Below are positions 1 to 7,944 of a stretch of DNA of 64,000 bases, in pieces. This DNA is from Bradyrhizobium barranii subsp. apii (lineage in GTDB: Bacteria > Pseudomonadota > Alphaproteobacteria > Rhizobiales > Xanthobacteraceae). Position 1 is the stretch's first letter, and each line of letters begins with the position of its first letter. The stretch lies in the NCBI RefSeq assembly GCF_011516635.5, contig NZ_CP096255.1:1796501-1860500 (forward strand). Reading direction: 5' to 3'. Under the pieces are notes generated by a model. That model saw only the letters and a program-made list of their open reading frames with translations. It did no database searches and had not been told where the DNA came from. Both the position numbers and the translations under genes were made by a program.

Positions 1-1037
1 ATCTCGTAGCCGCCGACGAAGCCGCGCTTCGGATTGTTGGCGGCTTCGTCACGGATGATGCCGGCCATGGTGGTGCCGCGATACATGTGCACCGACTTCT
101 CGAACACGGCGTAGACGCTGCCGGTCATGTGCCGCATGTAGTTGCGGCCGACCTGGCCCGATGAATTGCCGAGGCCATCGGGGAACATGCTCGAGGCGCT
201 GTTGAGCAATAGCCGCGGGCTCTCGATCGAATTGCCGGCCACCGCAACGATACGCGCCTTCTGGCGCTGCATCGCGCCACTCTCGTCGGAATAGACCACG
301 CCGGTCACCTTGCCGCCAGCGTCATGCTCGATCTTGACCGCCATGCTGCTCGGCCGGACTTCGAGATTGCCGGTCGCCTCGCCCTTGGGGATCTCGGTGT
401 AGAGCGTCGACCATTTCGCGCCGGATTTGCAGCCCTGGAAGCAGAAGCCGATCTGCTGGCAGGCGCCGCGGCCGTCACGCGGCTGGCTGTTGATGGCCAT
501 ATTGCCGGTATGCACGGTCTTGTAGCCGAGCTTCTTCGCACCGGCCTCCAGCACCTTGAAATTATTGTTGCCGGGAAGTCCGGGAATGCCGTTGGTGCGG
601 GTCACGCCCATCTTGTTCTCGGCCTTGGCGTACCATGGCTCGATCTCGGCGAGCGTCACCGGCCAGTCCAGCAGGTTCGCGCCGGGCAGGCCGCCGTAGG
701 TGCTCTTCACCTTGAACTCATGCTCGTCGAAGCGCAGCGACGCGCCGGCCCAATGCGTGGTCGAGCCGCCGACCGCCTTGACGATCCAGGCGGGAAGGCC
801 CGAAAAATCCTTGGCGACGCGCCATGTCCCCGACGTGGTGCGGGCATCGGTCCAGGCGAGCTGGGAAAAGCTCTCCCATTCGTCGTTGACGAAGTCCTGG
901 TTCTCGATGCGCGGACCTGCTTCGAGGATGACCACCTTGACGCCCTTCTGCGCGAGCTCGTTGCCCAGCGTGCCGCCGCCGGCACCGGAGCCGACGATCA
1001 CCACAACGCTGGAGTCGTTCAGATCGAATTTTGCCAT
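1..1037 (-). CDS. GMC-family oxidoreductase, FAD-dependent large subunit (partial, C-terminus beyond window)
   Basis: Flavoprotein subunit of a gluconate 2-dehydrogenase-like periplasmic complex that would oxidise a sugar or alcohol and pass electrons to cytochrome c. About 345 codons are present; the C-terminal catalytic half runs off the left edge. The start at 1037 gives MAKFDLNDSS followed by a Rossmann FAD motif (VIVGSGAGGGTLGNEL, then ILEAG) at residues 13-40, and a second FAD-contacting stretch VGGSTTHWAG near residue 88. Residues around 185-200 hold three cysteines (CQQIGFCFQGC); in FAD-dependent glucose and fructose dehydrogenases such cysteines can bind an iron-sulfur cluster, which is inference here. 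No signal peptide is visible, so export would be by hitchhiking on the Tat-tagged small subunit encoded just upstream (start 1615). Substrate cannot be read from the sequence. Confidence 0.88.
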   Translation of the reverse strand, partial: MAKFDLNDSSVVVIVGSGAGGGTLGNELAQKGVKVVILEAGPRIENQDFVNDEWESFSQLAWTDARTTSGTWRVAKDFSGLPAWIVKAVGGSTTHWAGASLRFDEHEFKVKSTYGGLPGANLLDWPVTLAEIEPWYAKAENKMGVTRTNGIPGLPGNNNFKVLEAGAKKLGYKTVHTGNMAINSQPRDGRGACQQIGFCFQGCKSGAKWSTLYTEIPKGEATGNLEVRPSSMAVKIEHDAGGKVTGVVYSDESGAMQRQKARIVAVAGNSIESPRLLLNSASSMFPDGLGNSSGQVGRNYMRHMTGSVYAVFEKSVHMYRGTTMAGIIRDEAANNPKRGFVGGYE

Positions 1038-1066
1038 ATGCGTTCTCCTGAACCGTTGGGTGAGCC

Positions 1067-1615
1067 TTAAGCCTTCGGTAGCCAGTCGATGTCGGCAAAG
1101 CCGCGGTTGATGTAGCCGCCGTGCTCGGCGGAGGAGCCCTCGTAGCCGAAGCGCGGCCAGACCTCTTTCTGGTTGTAGAGCGACACGACGAGGTCGCCGC
1201 GCACCTTCTGGAAGAAGTCGCTCTGCTCGATCTCCGTCAGCAGCACCACGCGGTCGGCTTCCCATGGCACTTCGGCGTAAGCCACCTTGTGGCGATCCCG
1301 CGCGTTCTGATCGAGCCGCGTGATGCCGTCGCTGATCAGAGACTTGACGGCGGGGTCCTTGGCCGCCTTGCCGTCCCACGGCTTGATCGCGGTGATGTAG
1401 TAGCTGTCGCCGAGGACGTCGTGCGGATAGATGTCGCGCGCGACCTTCAGCAGCGTCTTCATCGTTGCGGGCGAGAGCGTGCTGGCATCATCCGCCCAGG
1501 CATCCTCGATGCTGACGGCGACGCTGGTCGCGACAGCGACGACCGGAACGGCGGTCGCCGCGCCCTTGAGAAAGACGCGGCGGCTGTGCTTGCTTCGACG
1601 ATCGACTTCTCTCAT
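1067..1615 (-). CDS. Gluconate 2-dehydrogenase subunit 3 family protein, Tat-exported
   Basis: Small subunit (182 aa) of the GMC dehydrogenase encoded immediately downstream, matching the gluconate 2-dehydrogenase subunit 3 family in size and in its Tat signal. The N-terminus carries a twin-arginine motif, SRRVFLKGA at about residues 11-19, followed by a hydrophobic stretch and cleavage near ADDAS. The rest is soluble and typical of the family (DIYPHD near residue 60, WPRFGYEG near the end). Known members chaperone the folded flavoprotein through the Tat system. Only 29 bases separate it from the flavoprotein start, and a glyoxalase gene and cytochrome c gene lie upstream in the same direction, so all four are likely one operon. 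Confidence 0.9.
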   Translation of the reverse strand: MREVDRRSKHSRRVFLKGAATAVPVVAVATSVAVSIEDAWADDASTLSPATMKTLLKVARDIYPHDVLGDSYYITAIKPWDGKAAKDPAVKSLISDGITRLDQNARDRHKVAYAEVPWEADRVVLLTEIEQSDFFQKVRGDLVVSLYNQKEVWPRFGYEGSSAEHGGYINRGFADIDWLPKA

Positions 1616-1660
1616 GGCATTCCTCCGTAGATTTTGTGATTTGGATTTTTGTGATTTTGA

Positions 1661-2056
1661 TCAGCCGAAACGACCCCCTCGCTGGATCACCTCGATTTTG
1701 TAGCCATCGGGATCGCTGACGAAGAAGAAGCGCGCCAGCGTCTTGCCGTCGTGCTTGAAGTCGCGCAGCGGTCCCGGTGCGAGCTTCTCGCGCTCGAAGC
1801 GGGCATGTTCGGTATCGAGATCCTCGACCACCACGGCAATATGTCCGTAGCCGTCGCCGAGCTGGTACGGCTCCTTGCGATCGAAATTCACCGTCAGCTC
1901 CACCTCGAAAGGTGAGGAGGGGTGACGCAGGTAGATCAGAGCAAAGTCCGAAAATTTCAGATGGTCGGCGACCTCCAAGCCGAAGGCGCGCTTGTAGAAG
2001 TCGAGCGAGCGGGCCTCGTCGAACACGCGGATCATGGAATGAACGGGCTTTGCCAT
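1661..2056 (-). CDS. gloA: Glyoxalase I-like VOC family protein
   Basis: Likely lactoylglutathione lyase (131 aa), isomerising the methylglyoxal-glutathione hemithioacetal to S-lactoylglutathione in the cytoplasm. The two VOC half-modules are complete, and the four metal ligands expected for glyoxalase I are present: His6 (HSMIRV), Glu53 (FEVELT), His72 (GHIAVV) and Glu122 (KIEVI), with Arg10 also conserved. Length and ligand positions are very close to the Ni-dependent E. coli enzyme. The gene abuts the cytochrome c stop codon with no gap (2056/2057) and is followed by the dehydrogenase subunits, so it may handle a reactive aldehyde linked to that operon; this link is inference. A general VOC function other than glyoxalase I cannot be excluded. 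Confidence 0.85.
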   Translation of the reverse strand: MAKPVHSMIRVFDEARSLDFYKRAFGLEVADHLKFSDFALIYLRHPSSPFEVELTVNFDRKEPYQLGDGYGHIAVVVEDLDTEHARFEREKLAPGPLRDFKHDGKTLARFFFVSDPDGYKIEVIQRGGRFG

Positions 2057-2461
2057 TCAGTTCAGCTCCTTCAGGTAGGTGATGATGGCGGCGCGCGTCT
2101 CCGGCTTCGCCTGCCGGTAGACCATGGTCACGCCGGGAATGACGGCTTGCGGATTGCTCAGCCAGGCGTCGAGCCTGGTCTCGTCCCAGGCGAAGTCCGC
2201 TTTCGACAGCGCCTCCGAGTACTTAAAACCTTCGGTCTTGCCGGCGGGACGGCCAACGACCTTCACCAGCGCGGGGCCTTGCCGCGCCGGTTCTGACAAG
2301 CTTGTCGTGTGGCACACCGCGCATTGCTGCTTGAACAGCGTCGCGCCATCCGGCGGCTTGGCGGCCGGCAGGGGCATTTGCGCATCGGCAACCCGCGTCA
2401 CCAGCACCATCGCGGTGCACAATCCAAGCACGACTGCGCGCATCGCCAAGAATCCGCCCAT
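2057..2461 (-). CDS. Class I c-type cytochrome, periplasmic
   Basis: Small monoheme cytochrome c (134 aa). A signal peptide with hydrophobic core AVVLGLCTAMVLVT occupies residues 8-27, and the heme-binding CAVCH lies near residue 48; a downstream methionine in PGVTMVYR is the probable sixth ligand. Start 2461 gives MGGFLAMRAV; an internal Met at residue 7 is an alternative start and would also leave an intact signal peptide. It is the first gene of the four-gene set cytochrome c, glyoxalase, Tat subunit, GMC flavoprotein. The natural reading is that it accepts electrons from the flavoprotein complex in the periplasm, which fits known GMC dehydrogenases but is inferred from position. Confidence 0.88.
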   Translation of the reverse strand: MGGFLAMRAVVLGLCTAMVLVTRVADAQMPLPAAKPPDGATLFKQQCAVCHTTSLSEPARQGPALVKVVGRPAGKTEGFKYSEALSKADFAWDETRLDAWLSNPQAVIPGVTMVYRQAKPETRAAIITYLKELN

Positions 2462-2746
2462 TCACATCAACGTGCGCAAACTCTAGGCGGCGTCAAAGAT
2501 GCGGTGGTAGTAGCGGGCTGTTTCGATGCGCGCGGAAACACTGGTGGCCGCGTGTGTTCCGCAATGCCTTATATGCGGAGCACAATTCCGCGAAACCGCC
2601 GTCAAATCCCTAAACGATCACCACACCATGCGCATTGCATGACGACCGCGCCGCTTGAACTCTCTACGCGATGCAATGACCCGGTGCAGGTGAGCGGCGC
2701 AGGATGCAGCCGAGCCATTCGTCGCGGAAAAATCCAGGAGAAATGG

Positions 2747-3052
2747 ATGAAGTTGGTGAAGACCTCGATGATCGCATGCGCTCTGTCGGCTCTCATTGCG
2801 ACGCCGATTCTCGCGCAAGGCGCGCCACCCGCCAAGACAGGCGGCACCGTGCAAGGCAAGCCGATGCAAGGCAACACAATGGGCAGCGGGGACGAGGAGA
2901 TGAATGCTCAGCCGGGCGCGGCGGGCGAGAAGACGGGCATGAAGTCGACCAAAGGCACCAGGGGCACGGTCGGCACCACCGGTAGCGCTGCGCACAAGGG
3001 AGCCGCCGACGATTCCGCGACGGGCGGTGCAGCCCCGGCCAAGCGTTACTAG
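2747..3052 (+). CDS. Small secreted hypothetical protein
   Basis: A 101-residue protein with a clear Sec signal peptide (MKLVKTSMIACALSALIATPILAQ) and a mature part rich in Gly, Thr, Ala, Lys and Pro with no predicted fold. The ORF is open further upstream, but the start at 2747 is chosen because AGGAG at 2736-2740 sits 6 bases before it and the signal peptide begins there. A rho-independent terminator follows the stop codon, so it is probably a monocistronic transcript. Low-complexity secreted proteins of this type are common in bradyrhizobia and have no known function; I do not recognise a family. Confidence 0.75.
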   Translation: MKLVKTSMIACALSALIATPILAQGAPPAKTGGTVQGKPMQGNTMGSGDEEMNAQPGAAGEKTGMKSTKGTRGTVGTTGSAAHKGAADDSATGGAAPAKRY

Positions 3053-3074
3053 TTCCGCCGGGTGAAGCAAGCAG

Positions 3075-3105
3075 ACTCCGGTCGCCCTGCGGCCGGAGTT
3101 TTTTT
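3075..3105 (+). terminator. Rho-independent terminator
   Basis: An 11-bp stem (3075-3085 with 3089-3099, one G-T type mismatch) closed by a 3-base loop and followed directly by seven T residues. It ends the transcript of the small secreted protein gene whose stop codon is about 23 bases upstream. Confidence 0.85.
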
Positions 3106-3121
3106 GACTGGGTCTGCTTTG

Positions 3122-3541
3122 CTAGTCGTCGAAGCGGCCGCCGCCCCGCCCTGCCTTGATGTCGCTGCGGCGCTTCTTGCCGTCGAGCCGACGCTGCTTG
3201 GAGCCAAAGGTCGGCCGTGTCGCGCGCCGTGGCTTCGGCCGTATCATCGCTTCGGTCAGGATCTCGGTGAGCCGGTCGATGGCGTCCTGACGGTTGCGCT
3301 CCTGGGTGCGGAAGCGCTGGGCGTGGATCACGATCACACCGTCCTTGGTCATGCGCTGGCCGGCGATGCGGGCGAGCCGGATCACCGCATCCTCCGGCAG
3401 GGTCAGCTTGCGCGTGTCGAAGCGCAGCTGCGCCGAGGTCGAGACCTTGTTGACGTTCTGTCCGCCCGGGCCGGAGGCGCGGACAAAGCCGATCTCGATG
3501 TCGTCCTCGTCGATGACGAGATCGCGGGATATCCGCAGCAT
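3122..3541 (-). CDS. arfB: Alternative ribosome-rescue factor B (peptidyl-tRNA hydrolase ArfB)
   Basis: Rescues ribosomes stalled on truncated mRNA by hydrolysing peptidyl-tRNA in the A site. The protein (139 aa from the start at 3541) has the GGQ catalytic motif at residues 26-28 in SGPGGQNVNK and a strongly basic tail from about residue 100 (KPRRATRP, KQRRLDGKKRR), which in ArfB/YaeJ enters the empty mRNA channel. Its length matches ArfB rather than full release factors. The ORF is open 20 codons upstream, but MLRISRDLVI is the family start. It faces the preceding secreted-protein gene tail to tail. Confidence 0.92.
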   Translation of the reverse strand: MLRISRDLVIDEDDIEIGFVRASGPGGQNVNKVSTSAQLRFDTRKLTLPEDAVIRLARIAGQRMTKDGVIVIHAQRFRTQERNRQDAIDRLTEILTEAMIRPKPRRATRPTFGSKQRRLDGKKRRSDIKAGRGGGRFDD

Positions 3542-3657
3542 GATGGCACCATTCGTGATGTCCGGACATATCGCGGACGTCCACGTTCGGCAATGGCGCA
3601 TCCTGGAAACGCAAATGGCCGGGCGAGCCCGGCCATTTCAGGAAACGTCTGGGGACG

Positions 3658-5025
3658 TCAGTTCGACTTCGTCGCCGGTGCCGCGGCCGGTTGCGCGGCC
3701 GCCTGTGGGGCGCGGCCGACGACCACGGTCAGGAGGCCCTGGCCCCAGAGGCGCTTGGCGGCCGCCTTGGCGTCGTCCAGTGTCACCGCATCGACGATGG
3801 CGTTGCGCTTCTCGATATAGTCGATCGGCAGCTTGTCCTGCTGGTATTGCAGCAGCGCCTGCGCGAGCTTCGAGGAGGTATCCAGCGCCAGCATCTGCGA
3901 GCCCTTGAGGTAGGACTTGGCTTCGTCGAGCTCCTTCTGCGTCGGGCCCTCCTCGGCGATGCGGCGCACTTCCTTGTCGATCGCGTCGATGGTGTCGCCG
4001 GCCCGGTCGGCGCGGGTGCCGGTGTTGCCGATGAAGACCGCCGAATGCTCCATCCAGAGCAGCGATTCGAACACGGAATAAGCCAGCCCGCGCTTCTCGC
4101 GCACCTCGCGATAGAGCCGGGAGGACAACCCGCCGCCGCCTAGGATGTGGTTGACGACATAGGCGGCCATGAAGTTCGGATCGTTGCGCTTCACGCCGGG
4201 GCCGCCGAAGGTGATCACGGTCTGCGGCACGTCGAGCGGCACGAAGGCGCGCTGCGGCGGTTTTGCCGCCTCGACGTCGGCGACCGGCGTGAGATTGGCT
4301 TTTGCGGGCAGGCTACCAAAAGTGTGGTCGAGCAGCTTGCCGAGGGTGGCCGGATCGACGTCACCGACCACCGCGATCTTCAGCCCGTCCTTCGCAATCA
4401 CGCGGCCGACATAATCCTTCATGTCGGCGACCGTGATGGTCGGCACGCTGTCCAGCGTGCCATTGGTCTGCCGGCCATAGGGATGGTCGCCGAACGCGAC
4501 CTCCAGGAATTTACGGCTCGCCAGCGACGACGGATTGGTGGTCTCGCGGCGCAGGCCCGAGATCACCTGTGAGCGGATGCGCTCGACGTCGGCGGTGTCG
4601 AAATGCGGTGAGATCAGCGCGCTCCTGAGCAGGTCGAAGGCTTCGTCCTTGTTGTCGCGCAGCATCCGCAGGCTGCCGCGGAACGTATCGCGGGTGGCGC
4701 TGAAGGAGAGCTCGATAGCGCGGCGGTCGAGCCGCTCATGGAAGGTCTTGGAGTCGAGATCGCCGGAGCCCTCGTCGAGGAGGTCGCCGACCAGATTGGC
4801 GACGCCGGATTTGTCCTTGGGATCCTGCGCCGAGCCGCCGGCAAAGGAATATTCCATGGCGATCAGCGGCACGGTCGCATCCTGTACGAACCAGGCTTCG
4901 ATGCCGCCCGGCGAAGTCAGGTGCTGGATCTTTGCAGCCGCCTGTGACGGCGAGACCGTAGCCAGCGCGAGTGCCGCGCCGGTGGCAAGCGAGAATGCAA
5001 CACGTCGAAGGAAGGGATAGGTCAC
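3658..5025 (-). CDS. M16-family peptidase-like protein, non-catalytic partner subunit
   Basis: Periplasmic M16 (pitrilysin/insulinase) family protein, 455 aa from a GTG start at 5025 that overlaps the upstream stop codon by four bases (GTGA). A signal peptide covers about residues 8-30. At the position where active M16 proteases have HxxEH, this protein reads SGVANLVGDLLDEG (residues 73-86), so the zinc site is absent. It keeps the other M16 hallmark, a glycine-rich loop followed by SSRLYREVREKRGLAYS. Together with the intact protease encoded just upstream it matches the known active/inactive M16 heterodimer arrangement, in which the inactive subunit shapes the substrate chamber. Confidence 0.9.
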   Translation of the reverse strand: MTYPFLRRVAFSLATGAALALATVSPSQAAAKIQHLTSPGGIEAWFVQDATVPLIAMEYSFAGGSAQDPKDKSGVANLVGDLLDEGSGDLDSKTFHERLDRRAIELSFSATRDTFRGSLRMLRDNKDEAFDLLRSALISPHFDTADVERIRSQVISGLRRETTNPSSLASRKFLEVAFGDHPYGRQTNGTLDSVPTITVADMKDYVGRVIAKDGLKIAVVGDVDPATLGKLLDHTFGSLPAKANLTPVADVEAAKPPQRAFVPLDVPQTVITFGGPGVKRNDPNFMAAYVVNHILGGGGLSSRLYREVREKRGLAYSVFESLLWMEHSAVFIGNTGTRADRAGDTIDAIDKEVRRIAEEGPTQKELDEAKSYLKGSQMLALDTSSKLAQALLQYQQDKLPIDYIEKRNAIVDAVTLDDAKAAAKRLWGQGLLTVVVGRAPQAAAQPAAAPATKSN

Positions 5026-6416
5026 GAACGCTTCTCCTCGCGCTTGGCGGCACTGGTGTCCTTGATCAGATAGCCCGTCACCGAGCGCTTCTTCTCGAGC
5101 CATTTCTGCGCGACAGTGCGAACCTGCTCGGCGGTGACCGCGCGAATGCGGTCGGGCCAGCTCCTGATGTCCTCGATCGAAAGGCCCGTGGTCAGGGCGC
5201 CGCCATACCAGCGCGCCAGCACCGCCTGGTTGTCCTGGGCGTAGATCGCTTCCGCAATGAGCTGGGTCTTGACCCGCTCGAGGTCCTCGGCGCGGATCGG
5301 GTTCTGTGCGATGTCGGCGATGACGCCGTCGACCACTTGCTCAACATCTGCAAAGCTGACGCCCGGTTTCGGCGAGGCCGAGATCGCGAACTGGGTCGGG
5401 TCGAGCGAGATGCTCGAATAGCTGGCGCTGGCGGACACCGCGAGCGGCTTGTCGACCACGAGCGCGCGGTAGAGATAGGAATTGCTGCCGCTGCCCATCA
5501 GCTGCGCCAGCACGTCGAGGGCGGCGCTTTCACCTGCGGCGGCGGTCGTCGCCGACGGTACGAGATAGTAGCGGCGCAGGCTCGGCTGCTCGACGCGCGG
5601 GTCGGCCAGCGTGACCGTGCGCGGCGCCGCCGGCTCCGGCTCCTGCGGACGGATGCGCCGCTCCGGGATCGCGGGCTGGGCCGGAATGGAGCCGAAATTC
5701 CGCTCGACCAGCGGGCGGATGTCGGCGGCTTCCACGTCGCCGGCGATCACGAGGATCGCGTTGTTCGGCGCGTAGAAGCGGCGGTAGAAGGCGAGCGCAT
5801 CCTCGCGGTCGAGCTTCTCGATCTCCTGGTGCCAGCCGATCACCGGCCGGCCGTAGGGATGGTTGAGATAGAGCGCGGCCATGATCTGCTCGTTGAGCCG
5901 CGCGTCCGGATTGTTGGCGACCCGCATGTTGTACTCTTCGAGCACGACGTCGCGCTCGGGCAGCACGTTCTCGTCCTTGAGGATCAGGCCGGTCATGCGG
6001 TCGGCCTCGAACTCCATCATGGTCGGCAGCTGCTCTTTCGGCACGCGCTGGTAGTAGTTGGTGTAGTCGACCGAGGTCGAGGCGTTCTCGTTGCCGCCGA
6101 CGCGGAGCACGGTCTGGGAGAATTCGCCGACCGGATGCTTCGAGGTGCCCTTGAACATCAGATGCTCGAGGAAGTGCGCGAGCCCGGACTTGCCCGGGGT
6201 CTCGTCGGCCGAGCCGACCTTGTACCAGATCATCTCCGTGACCACGGGCGTGCGGTGATCCGGGATCACCACGACCTGCATGCCGTTGGCGAGCGTGAAG
6301 CTGGCGGGCGGGGCCGATGTCACCGTGGTCTGGGCGAGGGCGGCGCTGGCTGAGAGGACACTCGTCGAAAGCAGCGCGGCAAGGAGGCAGGCGGCCGATC
6401 GGTAAGAGGACATCAT
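5022..6416 (-). CDS. M16-family zinc metalloprotease, catalytic subunit
   Basis: Secreted zinc protease (464 aa from 6416; the next codon, also ATG, is an alternative start). The signal peptide covers about residues 5-29. The inverted zinc motif HFLEH is at residues 81-85 and the third ligand lies in the VVLEEYN segment near Glu161, as in mitochondrial processing peptidase beta and bacterial M16B enzymes. The downstream gene encodes a homologous subunit lacking the zinc site and is translationally coupled, so the product is probably a two-subunit protease degrading peptides in the periplasm. The ORF extends 15 codons further upstream, but MMSSYRSAACLL is where the signal peptide starts. Confidence 0.93.
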   Translation of the reverse strand: MMSSYRSAACLLAALLSTSVLSASAALAQTTVTSAPPASFTLANGMQVVVIPDHRTPVVTEMIWYKVGSADETPGKSGLAHFLEHLMFKGTSKHPVGEFSQTVLRVGGNENASTSVDYTNYYQRVPKEQLPTMMEFEADRMTGLILKDENVLPERDVVLEEYNMRVANNPDARLNEQIMAALYLNHPYGRPVIGWHQEIEKLDREDALAFYRRFYAPNNAILVIAGDVEAADIRPLVERNFGSIPAQPAIPERRIRPQEPEPAAPRTVTLADPRVEQPSLRRYYLVPSATTAAAGESAALDVLAQLMGSGSNSYLYRALVVDKPLAVSASASYSSISLDPTQFAISASPKPGVSFADVEQVVDGVIADIAQNPIRAEDLERVKTQLIAEAIYAQDNQAVLARWYGGALTTGLSIEDIRSWPDRIRAVTAEQVRTVAQKWLEKKRSVTGYLIKDTSAAKREEKRS

Positions 6417-6620
6417 AATCCTTATGAAAAGGCCGAACCCGGATGTCCGGCTCGGAGGCACGGCATGCTACACCGTGCGGCTGAGGCTTCGCGTCACGAA
6501 GCAGAGAACTCAACGCGCTGGCAAGTTACTGATAAGCAATATGCAGACTGCGTCCGGCGTGCGTAAGCCGCCGGTGCCAGGATGCGCCTGTCAGGATGTC
6601 GCGGTGGGGCAGGAGCGCTA

Positions 6621-7343
6621 TTATTCCTTTTCCTTGCCCGACATGATGTCGAAATAGGTCCGGCGCGACTTGTCCGGCCCGGCGCCATAGGCGTAGTTCG
6701 GCGAGGGGGTCTGGTAGCCCGGCGGCGGCTCGACCAGCGACGAGCGCGGCGGCTCGCTGGTGAATTTCTTCTCTTCGGAGCTGTTGCCGCCCTTCATCAT
6801 GTTCCAGAGACCACCGGCGTAACCGAGCTCGGTGGGGCTGAGCGACGGGTTGCCGTTGGTGCCCGGCTGGATCGGATCGTTGCTGGTGCGGGGGGCTGCG
6901 GCGACCTCGCCGGCCTTCATCTCGGCGGGCGTCAGCGGTTGGGCCGCCTGCCAGTTCTCCGTCGCCTTGGTCGCCTTCTTGCGCGCTGCGATGGCTTCCT
7001 TGCGGCGCTTCTCTTCGGGGTCCTTCGGCCAGTTCGGAGCATTCTTGGCCTGGGTTGCCGGAGGCGGCAGGTCGAGCTTGGGCGGCACGACCAGCGGGGA
7101 GCGCTCGCGGTATTCGATGCCGGGCTTTTCCATGCTCTTGGCACCGATGCCGGACATCAGATTGTCGATGATCTTCTCTTCGAAGGTCATCCCGTCATCA
7201 TCATCGTCGTCGTCACCGGCACGGACCGGGCCTGCCGACATGACGAGGCCGATGCCGAGCATGACCGCGGACAATTTCAACGCCCGCCAGAACCCTGCTT
7301 TGGGATCTCGAACCATCGAACCGCTGGTCTCGGAGCTGCGCAT
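6621..7343 (-). CDS. Secreted hypothetical protein with poly-Asp segment
   Basis: A 240-residue protein from the start at 7343 (MRSSETSGSM). A hydrophobic segment at about residues 22-38 ends in VRAG and is followed at once by seven aspartates (residues 44-50). The middle is charged and probably helical (PEEKRRKEAIAARKKATKA); the C-terminal half is rich in Pro, Ser and Gly. I do not recognise the family. It lies downstream of lspA in the same direction (106-base gap), so it could be co-transcribed with ileS-lspA. An internal Met at 7316 is an alternative start. No cysteine lipobox is visible, so a soluble periplasmic or N-terminally anchored protein is more likely than a lipoprotein. Confidence 0.7.
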   Translation of the reverse strand: MRSSETSGSMVRDPKAGFWRALKLSAVMLGIGLVMSAGPVRAGDDDDDDDGMTFEEKIIDNLMSGIGAKSMEKPGIEYRERSPLVVPPKLDLPPPATQAKNAPNWPKDPEEKRRKEAIAARKKATKATENWQAAQPLTPAEMKAGEVAAAPRTSNDPIQPGTNGNPSLSPTELGYAGGLWNMMKGGNSSEEKKFTSEPPRSSLVEPPPGYQTPSPNYAYGAGPDKSRRTYFDIMSGKEKE

Positions 7344-7449
7344 CACTGTACCTGTTCCATATTGTGGCAGATTGCTGCATTTTGCCGCTCGCACGCGGCC
7401 AATCCTCGCAAGAAGCAGGGTTCCACCTGCCGGTCCGTATCGGCCGGGA

Positions 7450-7944
7450 TCAGGGCGCTTTTGCGGCGGGTACCCCCAGGAAGGAATCATACAATAGCGC
7501 CGCCACCCCGACAACGATGGCCACGTCCGCGAGGTTAAACACATACCAATTATAGGTATTTCCGCCGATCTCGATGTGGAACAGGGCGAAATCGACCACC
7601 GCGCCGTAGGCGAAGCGGTCGATGCCGTTGCCGATCGCGCCGCCGATGATCAGCCCGAGTGCGACCGTGGCGAGCAGGGTGTGCGAGCGGGCCATCCAGA
7701 TCGCCAGGGCGACCACGGCGACGACCTTGACCGCCATCAGCGCGATCTGCGCCGACTGGCCGTCGTTCTGGAGCCAGCCGAAGCTGATGCCGATGTTCCA
7801 GGCCAGCACCAGGTCGAAGAACGGCATCACCTTCACCACGCCACGGCGGGCAAGGTCGAACACGTTCAGGAGCCACAGCTTTGAGGCCTGGTCGGCCACC
7901 AGAGTGACCACGGCCGCGAGGATGCCGGCGCGAAGCGGGGTCAT
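7450..7944 (-). CDS. lspA: Signal peptidase II (lipoprotein signal peptidase)
   Basis: Cleaves prolipoprotein signal peptides after diacylglyceryl transfer to the lipobox cysteine. The protein (164 aa) has four hydrophobic segments and the family motifs: ADQASKLW near residue 17, [10 protein letters not shown] near residue 102, and the two catalytic aspartates in VVDF (Asp118) and FNLAD (Asp140). The start at 7944 is chosen because it overlaps the ileS stop codon by four bases (ATGA), the classic ileS-lspA coupling. Its functional partner Lgt is encoded at 57945-58790 in the same window. Confidence 0.95.
   Translation of the reverse strand: MTPLRAGILAAVVTLVADQASKLWLLNVFDLARRGVVKVMPFFDLVLAWNIGISFGWLQNDGQSAQIALMAVKVVAVVALAIWMARSHTLLATVALGLIIGGAIGNGIDRFAYGAVVDFALFHIEIGGNTYNWYVFNLADVAIVVGVAALLYDSFLGVPAAKAP

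Noticed and set aside
4971..6353. A 460-codon open frame antisense to the M16 protease
   Set aside because: Shadow frame with Arg/Gly/Asp-rich translation and no motif.
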